A DNA stretch of 64,000 bases. Source: Neoceratodus forsteri. Taxonomy: Eukaryota; Chordata; Ceratodontiformes; Ceratodontidae. Positions 57,901-64,000 of the stretch are shown here, in pieces. The stretch spans positions 51,664,001 to 51,728,000 of the forward strand of contig JADMNL010000028.1 in NCBI GenBank assembly GCA_016271365.2, in the 5' to 3' direction. The notes beneath the pieces were generated by a model. That model searched no databases and had not been told where the DNA came from. It saw only the letters and a program-made list of their open reading frames with translations. Position numbers and translations under genes: made by a program. Position 1 is the first letter of the stretch. Each line of letters starts with the position of its first letter.

Positions 57901-58005
57901 CGTCTTTCGGATGAGACGTTAAACCGAGGTCCCATCTGCCTGGATTGGTGGTAGTTCAGGTGGATGTTAAAGATCCCATGGCACTTATCGAAAAGAGTAG
58001 GGGAA
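57901..58005 (+). mobile_element. 5'-truncated SINE, left part (split copy 2)
   Basis: It starts at CGTCTTTCGGATGAGACGTT and continues through GAGGTCCCATCTGCCTGG and GATGTTAAAGATCCCATGGC to GAGTAGGGGAA, where the Tx1 LINE is inserted. This is the same core as SINE copy 1 at 25011-25130, without the tRNA-like head. AGAAG at 57896-57900 and at 63727-63731 is the probable target duplication of the SINE in LINE copy C. Confidence 0.82.
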
Positions 58006-58127
58006 GTTTTATTGAACAATAAACAAAACATCACATAAAAATATTGCATAACATAATCAACATGAATTAAACATGGAAACAACAAAAAAAATTATTTATA
58101 TAAATAACCAAAAAGTTGTAAAAAACA

Positions 58128-61100
58128 TCAGAAAATAGGAAAATGCTTCCATACATTAGCAACTTTGTTATTTGAATAATTCTTAATATCTCTTATTTTA
58201 AGTGCATTTAACTCAGTTTCTACATAAGAAATAATTACTGAATGTGCTGTCTCATGTTGTTGCAAAACAAAATGACAACGAGCTTGCCACAAAAAATATT
58301 GTAAAAGAGCAAAAAACACATTTAATGTGCTCCTATGATATTTATCCCATACTCCTGAATAATCACCTAAAACAAGAGTACCATATGTCAGAGAATCTAA
58401 ATGAGGCATATACCAATGTAATGCTTCAGATTCCCAAAACTCCTTACTGTCTATACAATCTAAAAAAAATGGGATTGACTTTCTTCCATATTAATGCACC
58501 TAGGTCTTAAACAATATCTGTCACTCACAGGTTTGTACTTCATATTACCTCTTACCCCCAACCTCCCATGTGCTGAAATCCAAATTATATCCCATGTTTT
58601 TACCGGAATTCTAAAATCAGTTAATTTATACAATACATAATTCATATTTGTTGGGGTACAATTAGGAAAGATAAGTATAACTTTCTGTAAGTCATAAACA
58701 ATATACTCATAAAAGATTTTTCTATTTAAGGTGAGTAATTTTTGTAAAGGTATCTTCCATTGAAACAACTTTTTTAAGGTGGAAAGGCCATATTTTGGTA
58801 ATTCATCCGAAATTAATACCTTGGGAGGAAACATAGATCATTTAAAAAAATACTTATGCCAAATTGATTTTACCCAAAAATGCCATGTTAAACAAGCATC
58901 GTGCCAAATAAAAGGAAAAGAAGAAAACAAAAAAATGGAATGTAAGAAAACAACAGGATTAATCATCTGTAACCCCCCCTTTTTTTTTGGAAGATACGTA
59001 AAATCTCTTTTTACTGGATTAAGTCTGTTACCCCAGAGCATCTGGAAAAAAATACTATATAATCTAGTTTCAACAGCTAGTGGTGGAGGGAAAAGATGAC
59101 TAAGATACATAAAAACTGGTAACAGAAATTTTTTAATAATCATAACCCTCTTTTGTTTTCCAAATTTCCAGTTTTTCCATTGATTTACCTTAGCTTTCCC
59201 GATCAATAGCTGCTTCTCCCAATTATAGAAAGCCATATCCTCAGCCCCAAACCATATCCCTAAGATTTTCTGAGGTGAATTTGATAAAGATATATTAAAA
59301 CAATTAGATAAATCTGGGGGGTTGTGACCTAACTGCAATACAAAACTCTTATTTATATTAAGAGAAGCTCCAGAAAATTGACCAAAAGAAATAAAAATGT
59401 CTAAGGCCTTCTGTAATGATAAAGTGTCTGCCAATAAGAGAGTAACATCATCTGCAAAGGCAGTGACCTTAATTTTTTCCAAATGCGGATAGGGTGAAAT
59501 ACCTATTATTGTCGGATCTGAGATAATACGTCTAATAACAGGATCTAAAACAAAAGTATATAAAAGGGGACTTAGAGGACATCCTTGCCGAACACCCCTG
59601 CAAATCCTAACTTCTGAACCTGTAAAACCATTCACAAGTGGAATAGTAACTGCCTGACTATACAATTTAGTTATCCATTGAACAAAAATTCGTGGAATAC
59701 CATAATGTAACAAAACATAATAAAGATAAGAGTGACATACTGCATCAAAAGCTTTAGTTTGATCTAATGCTGCCACTAATTCAGAATTTGGAAAACAAGA
59801 AGTACCATTTGCAAAAAGATCTCTTATTAAAAAAAGATTATGTTGAATTTTCCTTTTAGGAATAGCACATGTCTGAGAAGGATGTATAAGAATCTCTGCC
59901 ACTTTTTCTAAACGAATATTTAAGATTTTAGTCAATATCTTGTAATCACTGTTCAAAAGACTGATTGGTCTCCAGTTTGTTAGAAGATTTTTATCACCCT
60001 TTTTATATATGAATGTCATAAGGGAAATAGAAAAATCTTTACAAGACCTATCTGTGAACAAAATTGAATTGAACACTAAAGGTAAAAAATAACCCATATA
60101 CTGTGTACAAGTTTTATAAAATTCATTTGGGATTCCATCTAGCCCTGGAGAAGATCCGGTTTTTAATTGTTTAATTACTTCTATAACTTCCTGAGTAGTA
60201 ATAGGATTCGTTAAAAGTTTCAACAAACTTTCTGAAACCTGAGGTAAAGTACTAAAATTCTGTTTTGGAAATGAGTCAGTAGACGAAGTTGCAGGAGATG
60301 AGAAATATTCTTGTACATGTTGTTGTACAATAGTTAACATACCAAGATCAGTAGTAATCAATTCTTTTTTTTGAATTAAATAGACTGGACATTAAAGTGT
60401 GTGCTAGGCGTGATTTACAAGCCTGATAAGGATCAGACATAGGACATTGCTTAGTACCAAATCTAAATTCTAAATCTAAAGACTTTGCCCTATCATATTG
60501 AAATAACCTCATCTGTTTTTTTTATTTCTAAGATTTGAGAAGTGTAAAGAGAATGGTCTTTAAGAGGAAAAGACATTAATTTATATAACTGATTTCTGTG
60601 TAATAAATATTGCATATAATCTGAATCCACCTTAGTTTTACCCCAACCAAGAAACAGTTGTTTTATTTCAAATTTTGTCTGTAACCACCACTCATAAGGA
60701 GAATGGAATAGATCCAGAGTAGAAAATTTAGCCGCAAAAAAGAGTTCTAATTTGGAAAAATAAACTAGATTATTTAAAAAGGAGGTATTCAATCTCCACC
60801 GTTGAATCACGGTGGACAATTTAGGAGGCATATTACTTAAAGAAAGGGTACAAATCAAAATAAGGTGGTCTGAGAATTCGTGGGTGTAACCGAACAAGAT
60901 ATGGAAAGCAAATAATGTGAAATAAAGAACATATCTATGCGAGTAGCAAAGGTATGTCGGTGGTAAGTTTCTCCGGCCTGTGAATACATACTTCTATAGA
61001 CATCCTGAAGGCCAGCATCTCTAATAATATTATTAAGGGCATTCGTATCACAATATATTTTTTTTCCGGCAGTTTTTGCATCTAATGAACAATTAAAATC

Positions 61101-61528
61101 CCCTCCCCATATTATGTGTCTTTTAGTGAAAAGAAAAGAAAAGGTTTAATGTCCTCAAATAATTCTATACGGCCTAATTTCGTCTGAGGGCCATATATAT
61201 TGATAAAACGAAAGTAATAATCACCCAAAGAGCAATCTAAAATTAAAGCTCTACCTGGTTTAACATCAATTAATTTAGAAATCTTAAAAGCAGAATTTCC
61301 AAATAATATACCAAGACCATCTGCTATATCTGTACCGAAGGTCCAAAAAGAAGGTCCCCAGATCCATTTTCTCTTTAATTGTTCAACCTCAAGAAGGGAA
61401 GAAATTCTAGTTTCTTGTAAAAAAATTATATCTAATTTTAAGGAGCCCAAATACATAAAAATAGATAACTGTTTTTGAAAAGCTTTTAAACTACACAAGT
61501 TATAGGATGCTAGTCTTAATGAAGTCAT
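58128..61528 (-). pseudogene. Tx1 LINE ORF2, endonuclease and reverse transcriptase
   Basis: ATG 61528 opens MTSLRLASYNLCSL, an endonuclease start. IIFLQETRI has the catalytic Glu and FINIYGPQTKLGRIELFED follows. The first frame stops at 61112, the endonuclease end is in 60897-60493 (HEFSDHLILI with the S-D-H box), and the RT is a long open frame at 60361-58838. It contains SSPGLDGIPNEFYK, NWRPISLLNSDYKI, ALDQTKAFDAVCH, RGVRQGCPLSPLLY and the catalytic AFADDVTLLL (FADD at 59458-59447). The C-terminal zinc-like and thumb region continues at 58834-58460 and 58409-58128. About four shifts keep it from being functional. It would nick the target and copy the RNA. Confidence 0.9.
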
Positions 61529-61536
61529 AGAGACAT

Positions 61537-63489
61537 TCAAATGCCATTCTTTTGACTAACTTTTCTTTTTTTTCCTTTCTTTCCTTTCTTTTCCTTTGCT
61601 AATTCTGTGGCCTTACTATCCTCATCTTCTGTAACTAATTCTGATATGTGGGATGTATCAGATTCAAGGTCTGAATCCCTAATTTCATCCTGCAAGGGTA
61701 GAAAAAAATTGTCAGTGGGAAGTGGAGTTACAAAAGGCTGTTTTAAAGAAGCTCTAGTATGACGCGTGCTTTTAACTGTCTTGAAAGGAGGGGGCATGGT
61801 TAATCCAGAACTCTGCTTACCAGATACCGAAGGCCTAAGGATAGGTTTATCTACTGGGGCCTGGGATTCCTTAGTGACTGTTACCTCTACCTCAGTCCTA
61901 CTAGCATCTAATGATTTATTTAAAACTTGAGGAACCGAAACAATAGAAGTATTAGGGGAACAAGGCTCCACAGAGCCCTTTTTTTTTGTTTGAGCTTTAC
62001 GTAATAAATCATCCTGGTCCCAACCTTCTGAACAATTGCGTCTTGCCCAAGGACATTGATGGAAAGCATGTCCTTTTTCATCACATAAATTGCATTGGAA
62101 TATATTGTTACACATGTCAATTGAATGACCAAACCCTCCACACAAAGGACATTTCAATACATCACATACACTGCTGATATGAGTCCGATCCCCACATTTG
62201 TAGCAGGACCTAGGCTGACCCCCATAAAAACAAACCCCCCTATCTTTACCCAGAAAAAAGCTATTGGGAAGGTGTATAATATCTGAATTTACCTGAAAAA
62301 GTTTAACTTTAAATTTCCAACCCCCTGTCCAAATACCTTCTGTATCAAACAGTGCTTCAGGAGGGCCTAGAATCTCACATTTCGACTGAAGCCAATGATA
62401 TATATCACTCACATTCACCCCTTCATTCCTGAACATAATTGTAACAAAATGAACCTGTAGTCTAGTAAGTGGTATGGCAAAAAAAGGAGACCATAAGGGA
62501 GTATTTTTTTGTAAGGCGTATTTTTCCCAAAATCTTTCCAGCTGTAAATTGGTTTGAAAACTTATGTCAAAAGAGTCCTCCCCTGAAATATGTATTAATG
62601 CATATACATCTGTAGCATGAAACCCCATAGAATTTTTTAATAATTGTTTAAACACATAATATCTATCGGGGTGTTCATGAAGACCCCTTTTATATCTCAG
62701 CCTCACTGCATTACGTCGTGGGGCTTGTTCTAATTCATTTTTGAATAGTTCTGACATAGGAAGCTTTTTAACTTGAGCTGGAGAATCAGAATCCATACTA
62801 TCATGTAATTGAACCCCTACATTGTTTTTTAAAGTACTAGCAATTGCTGCCTTAGAGGTACTTGGCTTAGCAAAAGCCAAAATACTCTCCCCACCCTCAA
62901 CAACCTTGTTACTTTTAAAATTAGATTGGTTGTGCACAGCGTCTGTACCTGAGCTCAGAATTTTGGTCTCGGTGGCATGCGTGGTTGAAGAGGAAGAAGC
63001 GGTCCATAAGTCCGGAATCCACTGTCCTGACCCTGTTTGTTTCCAACCTGAATCCGATAAGGCAGCAGCTTCTGACCAATCTTGTAAAAAGTCGTCCTGG
63101 GCTGTATCTCGAGGACCGCACTGCCGTCGCATAACTAGTGACGTTCTCGGTCCGTCACCGAACTCTGTCCTCAAGGGAACATCCTCCTGATTAAGCTGTT
63201 CCTTTAAGGGCTCCATTTGTACTGTGCACTCTGGAATGACGCTACCAGCCGGAGTCGAAATAGGAAATACCTCCGATGGTGGATGAGATTTATTAAATTG
63301 ACCACTCTCCAATGCTGGAATATCACCAGCCAACTCCAGAAGAACAGAGCTTTCCTCCGGTGCTGTTTCCAGCTGTGAAACGCTAGAGGGTAAGCGAAAA
63401 ACAGTCTCCAAACCATCATTCTGAACTATTGCAGATACCGTGCTATCTCCGACCTCCATCTCGTCTTGATGCTCCAAACCTTCTGCCAT
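61537..63489 (-). CDS. Tx1 LINE ORF1 protein, intact, 651 codons
   Basis: An RNA-binding nucleocapsid-like protein that would package LINE RNA. I start it at ATG 63489 (MAEGLEHQDEMEVGD); an upstream in-frame ATG at 63519 would add 10 residues but lies at the very 5' edge. Residues 1-250 are low-complexity and acidic. About 256-420 (RRNAVRLRYKR through GGWKFKVKLFQV) is the conserved structured domain also seen in copy 1. About 428-480 holds three CCHC knuckles: CYKCGDRTHISSVC, CPLCGGFGHSIDMC and CNLCDEKGHAFHQC. The C-terminus is Lys-rich (KEKKGKKGKKRK), a possible nuclear signal. ORF2 begins 8 bases after its stop. Confidence 0.9.
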   Translation of the reverse strand: MAEGLEHQDEMEVGDSTVSAIVQNDGLETVFRLPSSVSQLETAPEESSVLLELAGDIPALESGQFNKSHPPSEVFPISTPAGSVIPECTVQMEPLKEQLNQEDVPLRTEFGDGPRTSLVMRRQCGPRDTAQDDFLQDWSEAAALSDSGWKQTGSGQWIPDLWTASSSSTTHATETKILSSGTDAVHNQSNFKSNKVVEGGESILAFAKPSTSKAAIASTLKNNVGVQLHDSMDSDSPAQVKKLPMSELFKNELEQAPRRNAVRLRYKRGLHEHPDRYYVFKQLLKNSMGFHATDVYALIHISGEDSFDISFQTNLQLERFWEKYALQKNTPLWSPFFAIPLTRLQVHFVTIMFRNEGVNVSDIYHWLQSKCEILGPPEALFDTEGIWTGGWKFKVKLFQVNSDIIHLPNSFFLGKDRGVCFYGGQPRSCYKCGDRTHISSVCDVLKCPLCGGFGHSIDMCNNIFQCNLCDEKGHAFHQCPWARRNCSEGWDQDDLLRKAQTKKKGSVEPCSPNTSIVSVPQVLNKSLDASRTEVEVTVTKESQAPVDKPILRPSVSGKQSSGLTMPPPFKTVKSTRHTRASLKQPFVTPLPTDNFFLPLQDEIRDSDLESDTSHISELVTEDEDSKATELAKEKKGKKGKKRKVSQKNGI

Positions 63490-63538
63490 AATGCAGAGTG
63501 ACGTCAGAAAGATCCCCACCGGCCACTAACCAGCAGCC

Positions 63539-63728
63539 AGTAGGGGAATTTCCCGGTGTCCTGGCCAAATTTCCCTCATTCACTAAAAAAATACCACCAA
63601 CAGCATAATCTGGTTCAAGGTCAGTTGGAATTCATCTGTATCCCCCTCCCCCGGGTCATGCCTGAAAATAGGCAGGATTTGTCTAGTGCACTTACCCGGT
63701 CAACAAAAACTAAAAAAAAAAAAAAAAG
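63539..63728 (+). mobile_element. 5'-truncated SINE, right part (split copy 2)
   Basis: It resumes at AGTAGGGGAATTTCCCGGTG, then GTCCTGGCCAAATTTCCC, CCCGGGTCATGCCTGAAAAT, TTGTCTAGTGCACTTACCCG and GTCAACAAAAACT, and ends in a run of 15 A with one G. This is the sense-strand version of 17126-17301. Confidence 0.85.
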
Positions 63729-63749
63729 AAGTCAATAAATAAATAAAAT
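63729..63749 (+). repeat. 3' tail of LINE copy C
   Basis: GTCAATAAATAAATAAAATA is the same type of 3' end as LINE copies A (12112-12129) and B. It lies after the SINE A tail, so the SINE entered the LINE just before its terminal repeat. AAGC..CCTT-like bases here and at 55436-55445 are the probable LINE target duplication. Confidence 0.6.
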
Positions 63750-64000
63750 AAGCTTGGGCCTTGATTCCCCTGCCAGGATAGAACTTGTTTGAGGATCTTG
63801 CAGCTAGTCACCTTGATTATAGTTCTGGCCAATTGTCACCTTCAGCCGCATCTGACCCATTGCAGAGCTCTGTGGCAGGACCACACCAGCCCCAGAAGGC
63901 CCAGTCCTGGGAGTGGCTCCACAGCCCAGCTCCCCACAATAGATCCTAGGTGCCCTAGTACCCCAGCAAGCACCGGTGACTTCTTGAGACAGTGAGTCCC
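63750..64000 (-). repeat. LTR C, second part, running off the window
   Basis: TTGATTCCCCTGCCAGGATA, GAGGATCTTGCAG and TCACCTTCAGCCGC match LTR A at 40987-41075 in order, and GACAGTGAGTCC at the window end matches 41175-41186. It continues LTR C after the nested insertions. The rest lies beyond the window. Confidence 0.82.

Larger units (their letters stand above)
58006..63538 (-). mobile_element. Tx1-clade LINE, copy 2, nearly complete
   Basis: A 5.5-kb LINE flanked by a perfect 10-bp duplication AGTAGGGGAA (57996-58005 and 63539-63548). On the minus strand it has a 5' leader of about 50 bp, ORF1 (63489-61537), ORF2 (from 61528 to about 58128) and a short 3' region ending in TTCAATAAAAC. ORF1 is intact and ORF2 has only a few shifts, mostly at A-runs. 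It looks much younger than copy 1. Confidence 0.92.

Overview
The window reads as intergenic DNA from a repeat-rich vertebrate genome. I found no complete host gene, rRNA, functional tRNA or CRISPR array. Almost everything recognisable is a transposable element or its remains. The mix is a DIRS tyrosine-recombinase element, two Tx1-clade LINEs, a true L1 fragment, CR1 and L2-group LINEs, two Ty3/Gypsy lineages and tRNA-derived SINEs. This argues against mammal or bird and fits an amphibian (caecilian or salamander), a lungfish or a similar large genome. That placement is inference from element content only.

Layout. 1-1027 is unassigned flank. 1028-6687 is a minus-strand DIRS element with inverted termini and a readable internal complementary region. 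6798-9795 is a very long imperfect inverted repeat. 10184-12129 is a 5'-truncated L2-group LINE. 12345-13700 holds repeated modules and a possible DNA-transposon end. 14816-15990 is an L1 endonuclease fragment. 16947-30564 is a plus-strand Gypsy provirus whose integrase lies before reverse transcriptase (Gmr1-like order) and whose Gag contains a SCAN-like segment. Its 5' LTR is split by a SINE, the SINE by a Tx1 LINE, and the Tx1 LINE by two further insertions. 30645-33715 is a MIR-like SINE beside an old minus-strand L2-group LINE. 33990-35600 is a tandem repeat of about 245 bp split by a CR1. 35845-40005 is a long minus-strand CR1. 40190-54319 is a minus-strand Gypsy provirus with a PNMA-like Gag and very long LTRs. 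A short internal segment and a third LTR follow. That third LTR is opened by an L2-group LINE, which is opened by a SINE, which is opened by a nearly complete Tx1 LINE (58006-63538).

The most striking observation is that both Tx1 LINEs sit, in the same antisense orientation, in the same roughly 15 bp of the conserved 3' half of a SINE, with overlapping target-site duplications. Two independent hits on one short site suggest a target-specific Tx1 family that uses a SINE as its home. Also notable: Gag types related to two gene families domesticated in mammals (SCAN and PNMA) occur in one window; a DIRS internal region preserves the circle junction; and an insertion of about 1.2 kb carries a TATA box plus a signal-peptide-like first exon with a splice donor.

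Most coding regions are decayed by frameshifts and stops. The exception is the Tx1 ORF1 at 61537-63489, which is open for 651 codons. Boundaries of the long LTRs and of the unclassified repeats are approximate, because all comparisons were made by eye.
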